From Methylobacterium sp. Leaf112 (lineage in GTDB: Bacteria; Pseudomonadota; Alphaproteobacteria; Rhizobiales; Beijerinckiaceae): a stretch of 64,000 bases of DNA. Position numbers and translations under genes: made by a program. Positions 43,570 to 55,585 of the stretch are shown here, piece after piece. The stretch's first letter is position 1. Each line of letters starts with the position of its first letter. The notes under the pieces are model-generated. The model saw nothing but the letters and a program-made list of their open reading frames with translations. It ran no database searches and was not told where the DNA came from. The stretch is taken from contig NZ_LMNG01000012.1 of NCBI RefSeq assembly GCF_001423295.1, positions 186,728-250,727 on the forward strand, given 5' to 3'.

Positions 43570-44004
43570 TCAGATCGCGGAGCGACGGCCGCCGTAATAA
43601 TCGTCGAGGCGTCCGCCGAAGGCGGGATCGGCGAACGGATCTTCGCCGGCCCCGTGCGTCGGAGCTCGGGCGAGGGTATCCTTGTCGATGTCGACGACAT
43701 ACCCGCCGAGTTCGACGCTGTAACGCAGCGAGCGCCACGGCAGCGGATGGTAGCTCTCACCGAGACCAAGGAAGCCGCCGAACGACAGGACCGCGTAGGC
43801 GACCTGTCCCGAAACCTTGTCCACCATGAAATTATGCACGGTGCCGAGATGCGCGCCGTCCGCGTCGTAGGCCGCCGTACCCTCGACCTTATCCGAGGCG
43901 ATGAGGCGCGGCGTCTCGTCGATGGCGACCCCTTCGCCCTTGGGATCGAGTTCGAGGGTCCCGGCTGGCCTGATCGGGCGCTCATTGGGAAGATCGGTCG
44001 GCAT
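43570..44004 (-). CDS. PRC-barrel domain protein (cytoplasmic type)
   Basis: A 144-residue protein without signal peptide. The PRC-barrel domain (about 35-110) contains IASDKVEGTAAYDADGAHLG, YAVLSFGGFLGLGESYHPLP and WRSLRYSVELGGYVVDID. It ends with a Asp/Gly/Tyr-rich tail. Proteins of this kind are abundant in soil alphaproteobacteria and often stress-induced; function is not known. Start 44004 has GGAG upstream. A second, exported PRC-barrel protein is encoded about 1.3 kb away. Confidence 0.82.
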   Translation of the reverse strand: MPTDLPNERPIRPAGTLELDPKGEGVAIDETPRLIASDKVEGTAAYDADGAHLGTVHNFMVDKVSGQVAYAVLSFGGFLGLGESYHPLPWRSLRYSVELGGYVVDIDKDTLARAPTHGAGEDPFADPAFGGRLDDYYGGRRSAI

Positions 44005-44086
44005 TTCGTCGCTCCGGGATGTCTGGAACGGCAAACGCGCGAGCGCCCCGCCCCGGTTCCCGGATCGCTCTCCCCGGACGGGTGCC

Positions 44087-44212
44087 TCAGATGTACCCGG
44101 CGCCGTGCGGCGCGTCCGAGACGGTGCCGGACTCGGACGCGATGACGGCTCCGAGACCGCCGATGAGAGCGAGGGCCGCACAGAGGGCGAGGGCGAAGAC
44201 GGCGATGATCAT
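44087..44212 (-). CDS. Possible 41-residue single-helix membrane protein
   Basis: A short frame starting MIIAVFALALCAALALIGGL has one membrane helix and a small polar tail ending HGAGYI. ATG 44212 is preceded by GAGGG at 8 bases. It lies 82 bases upstream of the PRC-barrel gene on the same strand and could be co-transcribed. There is no family assignment; the call rests on the ribosome binding site and the clean helix only. Confidence 0.4.
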   Translation of the reverse strand: MIIAVFALALCAALALIGGLGAVIASESGTVSDAPHGAGYI

Positions 44213-44765
44213 GGCCGGACCCTCGGCCTCGGAGGCTTAACCGTCCGTTTCCGGAAGGCGCAAAGGCCGCGTCGGGCGGTCGATCCATCGAGGGCGAAAA
44301 TTAGTTCGTTCCGCGCGGGCAAGGACGAACCGCGTAGTCCGCCGCGCACCCTCGGCTGAAGCCGGCCGTATTCCGGCGAGGTCGGTCGCCGCCGGAACAA
44401 GGGATCGCCGTACACCTCCGCCCTACCGGCCGGCGTTGCGAGAATTAGAGAAAACCATTGCAAGTCATGGCCTTGGCTCGGCATCGCGCGAGCGCTACCG
44501 CCCGCTGGAATCGCTGGCTTCGTGCTCGGACAAGGCAAAGTACAACGCCGACACCGATCAAGATCTCGAATGTGCGCCTTGAACTTCTCCACGTGCGCCG
44601 GGAGCGATCCTGTTGATAGGGCGCGCTCCCTGTGGACGGCTCCCAAGCACAGGGCGGATTTCCCTTGGAACGGTCGCAACACTGCTTAGTTGTTGCAGCT
44701 ATGCGCTCCGAGGCCTCGTGCCGTGGGCGTACCGGCGCTCGCTGCCGAACCTCTGGAGGAAATCC
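44213..44765. other. 553-base gap before the SWIB-domain gene
   Basis: No gene, RNA or repeat is recognised. The segment near 44440-44470 (GAATTAGAGAAAACCATTGC) is AT-richer than its surroundings and could contain a promoter. Long open frames here are side effects of high GC. Confidence 0.4.
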
Positions 44766-45146
44766 ATGGCCAAGACCACGACCAAGAGTGCCACCAAGAG
44801 CGCGGACAAGAGCGCCGCGACTGGCGACGAGAAGCCGGCCGCCGAGAAGACCGCCGCAAAGGGCAAGAAGGTCGCCGCCCCCAAGGGCGAGGGCGCCAAG
44901 CCGAACGCTCTCCAGCAGCCGCTCAAGCCGTCGCCCGAACTCGCGGCCGTTGTCGGTGATGCTGCCCTGCCCCGTGGCGAGGTCGTCAGCAAGGTCTGGG
45001 AATACATCAAGAAGCATGAGCTTCAGAACCCGGAGAACAAGCGCGAGATTCTGGCCGACGACAAGCTCAAGAAGGTCTTCGGCAAGGACAAGTGCACGAT
45101 GTTCGAGATGAACAAGCATCTCGCCGCCCATCTCAAGTCCGCCTGA
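44766..45146 (+). CDS. SWIB/MDM2-domain protein with histone-like Lys/Ala-rich N-terminus
   Basis: A 126-residue protein. Residues 1-55 are Lys/Ala/Thr-rich (MAKTTTKSATKSADKSAATG), like a histone H1-type tail. Residues about 50-126 are a complete SWIB domain (LQQPLKPSPELAAVVG, KVWEYIKKHELQNPENKREI, CTMFEMNKHLAAHLKS). SWIB domains are known from eukaryotic SWI/SNF complexes and occur in some bacteria, including chlamydiae and Rhizobiales, where the function is unknown; nucleoid binding is a reasonable inference. GGAGG lies at ideal spacing before ATG 44766. It stands alone with its own upstream region. Confidence 0.92.
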   Translation: MAKTTTKSATKSADKSAATGDEKPAAEKTAAKGKKVAAPKGEGAKPNALQQPLKPSPELAAVVGDAALPRGEVVSKVWEYIKKHELQNPENKREILADDKLKKVFGKDKCTMFEMNKHLAAHLKSA

Positions 45147-45216
45147 TCCTGAGGGACGTCGCGCCGGCCCCGAACACGGGCCGGCGGCCGATGCCGGACC
45201 GAGCCGTCGCGAGGCC

Positions 45217-45978
45217 GTGACCCTCGCGACGATGGGCATACTGTCGGCCGGATTTTCCGCAACGGGTAGCCAGCCGTTATTCGCCGATACGACGGCCCAC
45301 CCGGCGCCTTTCCGGCAGATCGCCATGGTGCTGTTTCCGGGGATGACGGCCCTGGACGTGGTCGGGCCCCAGGCCCTTTTGGCTGGTCTCGCGGGTCCGA
45401 GTTTCCATCTGGTGGCCGAGCGGATCGGCCCCGTCGCCAGCGATACCGGACTCGAGATCGTCGCGACCGCGGACTTCGAGACCTGTCCGCGGGACCTCGA
45501 TGTCCTGATCGTGCCCGGCGGCGATGGAACGCCCGACCAGATGCGCAATGAGCGGCTGCTCGCTTTCCTGCGCGATCGCGCCGGGCGGGCGGCCTGGGTC
45601 ACGAGCGTCTGCACCGGGTCCCTGATCCTCGGCGCGGCGGGCCTGCTGACGGGATACCGGGCGACCTCGCACTGGTGCGTGCGCGATGGGGTCCTGCCCC
45701 TCTTCGGTGCGATCCCCGTGGATGAAAGGGTGGTGTTCGACCGCAATCGCGTGACGAGCGCCGGCATCTCGGCCGGTCTCGATTTCGCCCTGGCGCTGTC
45801 CGCGCGCCTGCGCGATCCGGACTACGCCCGGACCAGCCAGCTCGTGGCGGAGTACGCTCCGCAGCCCCCCTTCGCGGCCGGCACGCCACGCACCGCCGGA
45901 GCCGCGATCACGGCTTCCGCCACCGGCATTCTGAAGGATCTGATCGAGGGCTCGTTCGCCGCTGCCCGGGCGCGTTGA
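45217..45978 (+). CDS. DJ-1/PfpI family protein (isonitrile-hydratase-like)
   Basis: A 253-residue protein with the DJ-1/PfpI fold (about residues 32-215). LFPGMTALDVVGP and LIVPGGDGTPDQM are family strands, and the nucleophile elbow VTSVCTGSLILGAAGLL carries C132, followed by ATSHW. That combination is typical of isonitrile hydratase-like and AraC-type GATase1 domains; the C-terminal AraC domain is absent. Substrate is unknown. GTG 45217 with GAGG upstream is the best start; ATG 45232 is possible. The N-terminal 30 residues are not part of the fold. Confidence 0.8.
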   Translation: MTLATMGILSAGFSATGSQPLFADTTAHPAPFRQIAMVLFPGMTALDVVGPQALLAGLAGPSFHLVAERIGPVASDTGLEIVATADFETCPRDLDVLIVPGGDGTPDQMRNERLLAFLRDRAGRAAWVTSVCTGSLILGAAGLLTGYRATSHWCVRDGVLPLFGAIPVDERVVFDRNRVTSAGISAGLDFALALSARLRDPDYARTSQLVAEYAPQPPFAAGTPRTAGAAITASATGILKDLIEGSFAAARAR

Positions 45979-46088
45979 TGGCCCTCGCGTGGGACAACCG
46001 CCATGGGCGCACGGCGACCGGCTGGTACATCGGATAATTTGCGTTAACGTCGCGGCTATCTCACGGATTTCCAACAGCGAGACGTTGC

Positions 46089-47561
46089 ATGGCCGGCGGT
46101 TTGGCGGACGACCTCATCCGGACGAAATCCCTCGAACGGCTGAACTCCGATGCCGAGGGCGGCGAGCACAAGCTCGCCCGCACCCTCGGGCCGTGGAGCC
46201 TGATCGCGCTGGGGATCGGCGCGGTGATCGGTGCCGGCCTGTTCTCCCTCACCGGCATCGCGGCGGCCGAACACGCTGGCCCGGCCGTGGTGATCTCGTT
46301 CGCCATCGCGTCCATCGCCTGCGCGTTTGCCGGCATGTGCTACAGCGAGCTCGCCGGCATGATCCCCGTGGCGGGCTCGGCCTACACCTACGCTTATGCC
46401 ACCATGGGTGAACTCGTCGCCTGGATCATCGGTTGGGATCTCGTCCTCGAATATGCGGTCGGGGCCGCCACCGTGTCGGTGAGCTGGTCGAGCTATGTCA
46501 CCCGCTTCCTGCGTGACACCCTCGGCATCAACCTTCCGCCGGGCCTCGTCCATTCGCCGTTCGAGACCTACACCGTCGATGGCGTGACGGCGCACGGCCT
46601 CGTCAATCTGCCGGCGATCCTGATCATCGTGGCGGCTTCGGCGCTCCTGATGATCGGCATCCGCGAGTCGGCCCGGGTCAACGCCGTCGTGGTGATGATC
46701 AAGCTCGCCGTCGTGGCAGTCGTGGTCGGCGTGGGCCTGTTCTACATCAAGGCGCAGAACTACGTGCCGTTCATCCCCGAGAACACTGGCACCTTCGGCG
46801 AGTACGGCTGGAGCGGGATCATGCGCGGCGCGGGCGTCGTCTTCTTCGCCTATGTGGGCTTCGACGCCGTATCGACGGCGGCGCAGGAGGCCAAGAACCC
46901 CCAGCGCAACATGATGATCGGAATCCTCGGCTCCCTTGCCATCTGCACGGTCATCTACATCCTGTTCGCCGGCGTGCTCACCGGCCTCGTGCATTACGAC
47001 CAGATGAGGGGCGATGCGGCGCCCGTGAACACCGCCATCGCACAGACGCCGTTTCCGTGGCTGCGCAGCCTCGTGACGCTCGGCGTCATCGCGGGCTTCT
47101 CAACGGTGATCCTGGTGCTGCTGCTCGGCCAGAGCCGGGTGTTCTACTCCATGAGCCAGGACCGGCTGCTCCCGGGCTTCTTCTCCAAGATTCATCCCAC
47201 CTGGAAGACGCCGTACCGCTCGAACCTGTTCTTCATGGTTTTCACCAGCGCGCTCGGCGGCTTCCTTCCGATCAGCCAGCTCGGCCACATGACCAGCATC
47301 GGTACGCTGCTGGCTTTCATGCTCGTCTGTGCCGGCGTGATCATCCTGCGCCGGACCCAACCCGATGCACGACGCGACTATCGCACGCCCCTGGTCCCCC
47401 TGGTGCCGATCCTCGGTATCGTGAGCTGCTTTGCCATGATGGTGTCGCTGGATGGCGAGACCTGGCTGCGCCTGCTCGTGTGGCTCGCCATCGGCTTCGT
47501 GATCTATTTCAGCTGGAGCCGCCGTCACAGCCGCATCGGCCGCGAGCAGGCCGGCACTTGA
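46089..47561 (+). CDS. APC-superfamily amino acid permease (cationic amino acid transporter type)
   Basis: A 490-residue permease with 12 predicted membrane helices. The substrate-site loop of helix 1 is IALGIGAVIGAGLF, with SYAYTYA-type helix 3 (VAGSAYTYAYATMGE) and helix 6 GVVFFAYVGFDAVSTAAQEA. This pattern is seen in the YfnA/CAT group, which imports neutral or basic amino acids. N-terminal residues 1-27 (SLERLNSDAEGGEHKLARTL) match the family as well. It stands alone, with a methyltransferase gene 82 bases downstream. Confidence 0.92.
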   Translation: MAGGLADDLIRTKSLERLNSDAEGGEHKLARTLGPWSLIALGIGAVIGAGLFSLTGIAAAEHAGPAVVISFAIASIACAFAGMCYSELAGMIPVAGSAYTYAYATMGELVAWIIGWDLVLEYAVGAATVSVSWSSYVTRFLRDTLGINLPPGLVHSPFETYTVDGVTAHGLVNLPAILIIVAASALLMIGIRESARVNAVVVMIKLAVVAVVVGVGLFYIKAQNYVPFIPENTGTFGEYGWSGIMRGAGVVFFAYVGFDAVSTAAQEAKNPQRNMMIGILGSLAICTVIYILFAGVLTGLVHYDQMRGDAAPVNTAIAQTPFPWLRSLVTLGVIAGFSTVILVLLLGQSRVFYSMSQDRLLPGFFSKIHPTWKTPYRSNLFFMVFTSALGGFLPISQLGHMTSIGTLLAFMLVCAGVIILRRTQPDARRDYRTPLVPLVPILGIVSCFAMMVSLDGETWLRLLVWLAIGFVIYFSWSRRHSRIGREQAGT

Positions 47562-47643
47562 GGCGCGCTTCCATCGTGCGGCAGGACAACGGAACGTCTG
47601 ACCGGCCGCCCATGGGCGACGGGTCAGCCTCCTTGGATATGCG

Positions 47644-48462
47644 ATGAGCAACCTCCCCTACTACGATGATACCGGCTTGAGTGCGGCGTTCTACGATGTT
47701 GTCTCGAGCGCCTATCCCTTTCGGGGCGATATCGACTTCTATGCGGACCTCGTGGGCCCCGCCGGATCGTCGGTCCTCGAACTCGGCTGCGGCACCGGCC
47801 GGATCGTGATCGCCCTGGCGGAGCGCGGCTACGGCGTCTTCGGCGTCGACCTGGCGCCTGCGATGATCCAGCGCGCCGCCATGAAATGCGAGCGCCTGCC
47901 GCCGGAGGTGGGAAGCCGCATCGCCCTGATGCAGGGCGACATGACCCGCATCGTGTTGGACCGCCAATTCGATGGAGCGATCATCCCGTTCTACGGCTAC
48001 GCGCATCTGGGCACGCCCACCGCGCGAGCGGACGCCCTGGCGGTCGTCGCCCGGCATCTGAAACCCGGCGGCAAGGCGGCGATCCATCTGCCCGCCCATG
48101 CCATGCTGCGCCAGCCCCTCGGCGACGAGGAACTGTCCGGTCCGTACAATGCGGCCGGGGACAGCGTCCGTATCCGCGTGGTCGCGCGAACGTTCGCAGA
48201 GGACACCGGCCGATTCCGTCAGGTGATGGAGTATACCCTGATCGATCCCGCCGGGACGATCACACGGCAGTCGCGGGAAGAACTCGTCTATCATGCCGTC
48301 GATCGAACCGAGATCGTCAGGAATGCGGAGCGGTGCGGCCTCAGCCTCGCGGGTGTGCTGGGCGATTTCGACGGTTCGGACACCGGACGCGAAGCCATCT
48401 ACGTATTCGTGCGCCGAGAAACGGCTCACACATCAGTCGAGTCCTACGGAGTGCCAGATTAG
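47644..48462 (+). CDS. Class I SAM-dependent methyltransferase
   Basis: A 272-residue Rossmann-fold methyltransferase. Motif I is VLELGCGTGRIVIALAERG (about 40-58), the acidic end of strand 2 is VFGVDLAPAMI, and motif II/III are seen at QGDMTRIVLDRQFDGAIIPF and LKPGGKAAIHLP. The N-terminus (YYDDTGLSAAFYDVV) is a usual cap for small-molecule methyltransferases. The acceptor is unknown. ATG 47644 is preceded by a weak GGAT site. It follows the APC permease in the same direction. Confidence 0.85.
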   Translation: MSNLPYYDDTGLSAAFYDVVSSAYPFRGDIDFYADLVGPAGSSVLELGCGTGRIVIALAERGYGVFGVDLAPAMIQRAAMKCERLPPEVGSRIALMQGDMTRIVLDRQFDGAIIPFYGYAHLGTPTARADALAVVARHLKPGGKAAIHLPAHAMLRQPLGDEELSGPYNAAGDSVRIRVVARTFAEDTGRFRQVMEYTLIDPAGTITRQSREELVYHAVDRTEIVRNAERCGLSLAGVLGDFDGSDTGREAIYVFVRRETAHTSVESYGVPD

Positions 48463-48608
48463 ATTGCCGCTGCTGACGACGCGGTTCGTGCCGAGCCAAT
48501 CCTATCCGTCGGGCTCTTCGGCAGATCGTCATTCGCGCATTGAGGCCGATGATCGAACCGACGACGGCCCAGGATCGTTGTGGTGCTTAGTTGGGGAGAG
48601 AACACACG

Positions 48609-48971
48609 ATGAGAACTCTTTTTGCAGTGGCGGCTGTCGGCATGAGCCTGCTGGTCCCGGTGGATCTCGCACAGGCTCAGCCTTACGGCGGGCGGGATTA
48701 CGGTTATGACCGGCGCGACTCGGGCTATGGCGATCGTGATTATGGGCAGAGACGCCGTGATCGCGACGACGATTACGACGATCGCGGACGCGGGTCGCGT
48801 GGTCGCGATTCGGGCTATGCGGATCGGGGCGGTGGTGGCGGGTTCGATGAGCGGTCCTACGTGCGGTGCAACCCCGACGTCGCCCAAGCCCTGCGTGCCG
48901 GCCAACTGACCTCGGCGCTGGCGCATTATCAGAAGTTCGGCCGTCGCGAAGGCCGCCGGCTGAGCTGCTGA
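48609..48971 (+). CDS. Exported Arg/Asp/Gly/Tyr-rich small protein
   Basis: A 120-residue secreted protein. The signal peptide (MRTLFAVAAVGMSLLVPVDL then AQA) is followed by a low-complexity region of GRDYGYDRRDSGYGDRDYG-like repeats (about 25-80). A compact C-terminus YVRCNPDVAQALRAGQLTSA then HYQKFGRREGRRLSC follows, with two cysteines that could pair. The C-terminal motif resembles segments seen in other alphaproteobacterial secreted proteins. GGGAG lies before ATG 48609. Function is unknown. Confidence 0.68.
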   Translation: MRTLFAVAAVGMSLLVPVDLAQAQPYGGRDYGYDRRDSGYGDRDYGQRRRDRDDDYDDRGRGSRGRDSGYADRGGGGGFDERSYVRCNPDVAQALRAGQLTSALAHYQKFGRREGRRLSC

Positions 48972-49123
48972 TCGGTTGGCTCGGAAGCCCCGCTGGTCCT
49001 CCCTCGCGGCAAGAAGTGTCGGAGATGGGGACCAATCCGGCCGTCGTTCGTTGACCTCATGAGCTGGCCCCGTCGGCGCGACACGCCGCGGGGCCTCCAG
49101 CGCAGCAGATCAAGGAGACGGCC

Positions 49124-49393
49124 ATGAAGGCTTTCATTCTCGCAAGCACCCTCGTTCTCGCACCCCTGGCCCTGTCGGCCTCGGCTCAGGCCCAGGGAAC
49201 CGTACGCGGCGCGGAACGCGGCGTGGAGGACGGCAATCGCGCGGCCGGGCCGGTCGGTGGCATCGTCGGCGGTGCGGTCGGAGCCGCGACGGGCACGGTC
49301 GGTGGTGTCCTCGGTGTCGATCCGGATCGGCGCGAAGAGCGCATGGAGCGCCGCGAGGAGCGCGGCACGGTGCGTGAGCGTCGCGACCGCTGA
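49124..49393 (+). CDS. Small exported protein with glycine-zipper segment
   Basis: An 89-residue periplasmic protein. The signal peptide (KAFILASTLVLAPLALSASA) precedes a Gly-rich segment (GPVGGIVGGAVGAATGTVGG, about 44-63) and a strongly charged C-terminus (DRREERMERREERGTVRERR). The layout, signal, Gly-zipper and charged tail, is shared with the convergent protein encoded at 49562-49990, and both contain the phrase RGAE/DxA. Function is unknown. AAGGAG is found just before ATG 49124. Confidence 0.72.
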   Translation: MKAFILASTLVLAPLALSASAQAQGTVRGAERGVEDGNRAAGPVGGIVGGAVGAATGTVGGVLGVDPDRREERMERREERGTVRERRDR

Positions 49394-49402
49394 CAACGCC
49401 GT

Positions 49403-49422
49403 CGGTCCTTCGCGAAGGACCG
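49403..49422. terminator. Perfect 20-base palindrome after the glycine-zipper gene
   Basis: CGGTCCTTCGCGAAGGACCG is fully self-complementary and forms an 8-base stem with a CGCG loop, 9 bases after the stop at 49393. It is a probable terminator in the convergent region. No T-run follows. Confidence 0.5.
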
Positions 49423-49561
49423 GCCACTGATATTCGGCTTGGCCGGCTCGGGTTGGATACGTCCGCCCGGGCCGGCCATGTCCGTTTTCCAGAAGATCGG
49501 ATCCGAAGCGGCACGCCGGCCTTCGGAAAAGCCGATATGGAACAGGGTTCCTAATCCAAGC

Positions 49562-49990
49562 TCAATCGATCACCTCGACGATGCGGCGCGTCGCCGGGTC
49601 GACCAGAACCGGATGATCGTTGACGATGGTGTAGTTCAAACCCTTCAGGGCGAATTCGGGTGGGACGTCGTAGTACACGACACCGTTCGGAGGCAGCACC
49701 GTTCCGACCTGAATCGGCCCTTTGTGGGCGAAGGAGGGGCGTCGTTCGCCCTGCGTATAGATGCGGAAGCGCTCGCGCCGATCGATCCCCAGGATCTCGT
49801 TGGCTGTGCCGACGGCGCCCCCGATGGCGCTGCCGACGGCCGCTCCGAGGGGGCCGGCGATATTGCCGCCCCGTTCTGCGCCATCCTGCGCGCCGCGTGC
49901 GAGGCCCTGAGCTTGGACCGCCGAGGCAGCACCGATCGCGAACGCGATGGCTGCGATGATTTTGAGGGGCATCCGGTTCCGGTTCTCCAT
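49562..49990 (-). CDS. Exported DUF1236-type protein
   Basis: A 142-residue secreted protein. A signal peptide (KIIAAIAFAIGAASAVQAQG) is followed by a Gly-rich region (GGNIAGPLGAAVGSAIGGAVG). The C-terminal DUF1236-like domain reads KGPIQVGTVLPPNGVVYYDV and then YTIVNDHPVLVDPATRRIVE. Such domains are common in Rhizobiales secreted proteins and are unassigned. ATG 49990 is taken as the start; ATG 49972 is possible. It is convergent with the preceding glycine-zipper gene and may be related to it by descent. Confidence 0.75.
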   Translation of the reverse strand: MENRNRMPLKIIAAIAFAIGAASAVQAQGLARGAQDGAERGGNIAGPLGAAVGSAIGGAVGTANEILGIDRRERFRIYTQGERRPSFAHKGPIQVGTVLPPNGVVYYDVPPEFALKGLNYTIVNDHPVLVDPATRRIVEVID

Positions 49991-50111
49991 GCGGGCTGTC
50001 TGTGTAGGGGTCGGTCGGGGTCCATCGCGGGCCCGCCCGCGAAAGGCCCGAAACCGTCGATCCCCGAGGGGCCGTGCCCACCATTTCAATGCGTACGGCC
50101 GGCGTTCGCGC

Positions 50112-50651
50112 TCAATACTCGATCACGTCCTCCAACGCGTAGTGCTTCACCGTTTTCCGGTTGGCGATGAGTTCGTCGATGGACGGCTCGCCCTTCATGG
50201 CACGCGCGATGGCGAGCTTCGTCGCCTCGTAGTTCGTACGGTAGAGGTCCTTGTGGTCGAGATTCGTATCGTCGGCGCAGCGCGGGTCGAGCCAGATCAT
50301 GATGATCATGCAGAGATCGTCGAGGCCATCCTTCGGCAGCACGCCTTCGATGACGCAGTCGATGATGGCATCGCCCGTTGCGGCCTGAACCACGCCGCCG
50401 AGAAGTTCGACGTACTCGGCCGTGTGGATGGTGGCCTTGGTGGTCATCATCGTCGCCGGGCGCACGAGCTGGTTGAGGTCGCGCACCACGAACATCCGGG
50501 TGTGCCCCTGAACCTGCCCCATCATACCCGCGAAGGCGTGGCCGGCGGGTCCACGGGTGGAGCCGATGAGCACCTCTGGCATGGCATCGGTGTACTGCCC
50601 TTCGGCGGCGAGCACGGTGGCTTCGCCGGTGCGGAACCAGATCTCGGACAT
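50112..50651 (-). CDS. Formaldehyde-activating enzyme (Fae) paralogue, catalytic histidine apparently replaced
   Basis: A 179-residue Fae-family protein. True Fae condenses formaldehyde with tetrahydromethanopterin in methylotrophs. Family elements are visible: EVLIGSTRGPAGHAFAGMM, ATMMTTKATIHTAEY, the DLxxMIIMIW segment and YRTNYEATKLAIARAMKGEP near the C-terminus. In canonical Fae the strand before IIGPRGSP carries the catalytic His (VAHIDLIIG); here the corresponding sequence is TDAMPEVLIG, so no histidine is in place. Methylobacterium genomes are known to have Fae paralogues of unsettled function. It is not clustered with other C1 genes here. Confidence 0.88.
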   Translation of the reverse strand: MSEIWFRTGEATVLAAEGQYTDAMPEVLIGSTRGPAGHAFAGMMGQVQGHTRMFVVRDLNQLVRPATMMTTKATIHTAEYVELLGGVVQAATGDAIIDCVIEGVLPKDGLDDLCMIIMIWLDPRCADDTNLDHKDLYRTNYEATKLAIARAMKGEPSIDELIANRKTVKHYALEDVIEY

Positions 50652-50818
50652 GGGTGTCTTTCTCGAAGGTTTGTGGACCCGGCGATGAACCGGGCGGGTC
50701 GGGGCGCACAAACACCACCGGGTGGCGCGACGTCAATCGCCGGGCGAGACTGGCCTGATCGCAGGGGATCGGTCATGCAGGAATGGCGGGACGCACCCGC
50801 CACGAGGGTGACGAGACG

Positions 50819-51034
50819 ATGAGCCGAGGGTCACACGACCGGGACTGGAGCCTGTCGGTCGCGGAGAGCGCGGATGGCGTACAGCTCGAGATCGGCCTGC
50901 CCGATGTCGCCGGTCAGCCATTCACCGCGATCCTCGCCCTCGACCGGGACGAGGCCCGCATCCTCGCGCGTGCCTTGTTGGCCGCATCGGGCGACGCCAT
51001 CGAGCGGACGTTCCAGCATCCGCCCGAAACCTGA
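50819..51034 (+). CDS. Small cytoplasmic protein of unknown function
   Basis: A 71-residue protein (DWSLSVAESADGVQLEIGLP, then FTAILALDRDEARILARALL). It appears as a short beta sheet followed by a helix. No family is recognised. GAGGGTGACGAGACG before ATG 50819 is an acceptable ribosome binding site. It converges with the lipoprotein gene that ends at 51053. The composition of the translation (ordinary hydrophobic/charged balance) argues for a real gene. Confidence 0.6.
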   Translation: MSRGSHDRDWSLSVAESADGVQLEIGLPDVAGQPFTAILALDRDEARILARALLAASGDAIERTFQHPPET

Positions 51035-51052
51035 TCCTCCGGGGCCGAGCCT

Positions 51053-51520
51053 TCAGAGCCCGACGCGGTTGCGACCCGGCAGGCGCGGGACTTTGGTCCC
51101 GCGTGGCTCGATCGGACCGGCACAGGTGTAGGCGAACTCCGTCTGGAGATCCGTGAACACGGTCTCGCCGGTGATCCGGCAATCCTCCCGCACGGTTTCG
51201 TCGAGATAGGTGCGGGCCGCATCGCGAAACCGCTTGGTTCGGGTCAGGGCCGGGTCGCCGCCCTCGAGCCGGTCGTCGATCCCGCAGCCGGTGACCTCCC
51301 GCAGGGAATTGGAGACGATGAGCATCTTGCGCAGGCGTCGCTGGTCGTAGACCTCGTAGGGATCCTTGCAGCCGATGGTGACCACCTGGGGGGTCAGGCT
51401 GACATAGGTCTTCGACAGGTAGGAGAAGCCGGTGCAGCCCGAGGCCAGCAGGCCGAGGGTGATGACCGCCAGCGCCGCGGGCATCTTGGTCGACAGCACG
51501 GGGCTGGTCAGCCGGTACAC
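51053..51520 (-). CDS. Lipoprotein of unknown function
   Basis: A 155-residue protein with a lipoprotein signal ending LLASGC (Cys at 29). The mature domain has paired cysteines (VVTIGCKDPYEVYDQRRLRK, EVTGCGIDD, REDCRITGE, FAYTCAGP), consistent with periplasmic disulfides. The phrase KDPYEVYDQ is characteristic enough to search with, but I do not recognise the family. It lies downstream of nothing on its strand and ends 18 bases from the convergent small gene. Confidence 0.7.
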   Translation of the reverse strand: MYRLTSPVLSTKMPAALAVITLGLLASGCTGFSYLSKTYVSLTPQVVTIGCKDPYEVYDQRRLRKMLIVSNSLREVTGCGIDDRLEGGDPALTRTKRFRDAARTYLDETVREDCRITGETVFTDLQTEFAYTCAGPIEPRGTKVPRLPGRNRVGL

Positions 51521-51641
51521 GATCGGGGCGCCCTTCCGTCTGGCCTCGCCAAAGTCTCGGCGGGCATTGAAGCGCAGCCGACCCCACGGTCAAGCCTTGC
51601 CCGGACACACTCCCGCGCGTTTCGACGTCCGGACCATCATC

Positions 51642-51667
51642 GCCCCTCCCCGCAAGCGAGGAGGGGC
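51642..51667 (-). terminator. Terminator-like hairpin after metH
   Basis: Perfect 8-base arms GCCCCTCC and GGAGGGGC enclose a 10-base loop, 9 bases beyond the metH stop. It is the probable end of the sahR-metF-metH transcript. The T-tract is weak (CGATGATGG follows). Confidence 0.6.
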
Positions 51668-51675
51668 TTCGTACC

Positions 51676-55428
<3,753 letters not shown>

Positions 55429-55463
55429 GGTGTATCCTTGGAGACGCTGGGTCCCATCAAACC

Positions 55464-55585
55464 ACCTCGTGCTGAGGTGCCGGAGCGAAGCGGAGGCCCC
55501 GAAGGAGGGCTCCCGTTCGCACATTGGTGCTGGTGTCCTCCTGCGAGGCCCGCCGACGCGGGCGCCTCAGGATGAGATTCTGGGA
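55464..55585. repeat. Intergenic palindromic repeat between metF and metH
   Basis: The gap holds CACCTCGTGCTGAGGTG (perfect 6-base arms), then GGAGCGAAGCGGAGGCCCC and, at its far side, GCGCCTCAGGATGAGATTC, all in the style of dispersed repeats with the TCATCCTGAGG core that are frequent between genes in Rhizobiales. Folded as RNA it would separate metF from metH by a large stem. No cobalamin riboswitch features were recognised in it. Confidence 0.5.
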
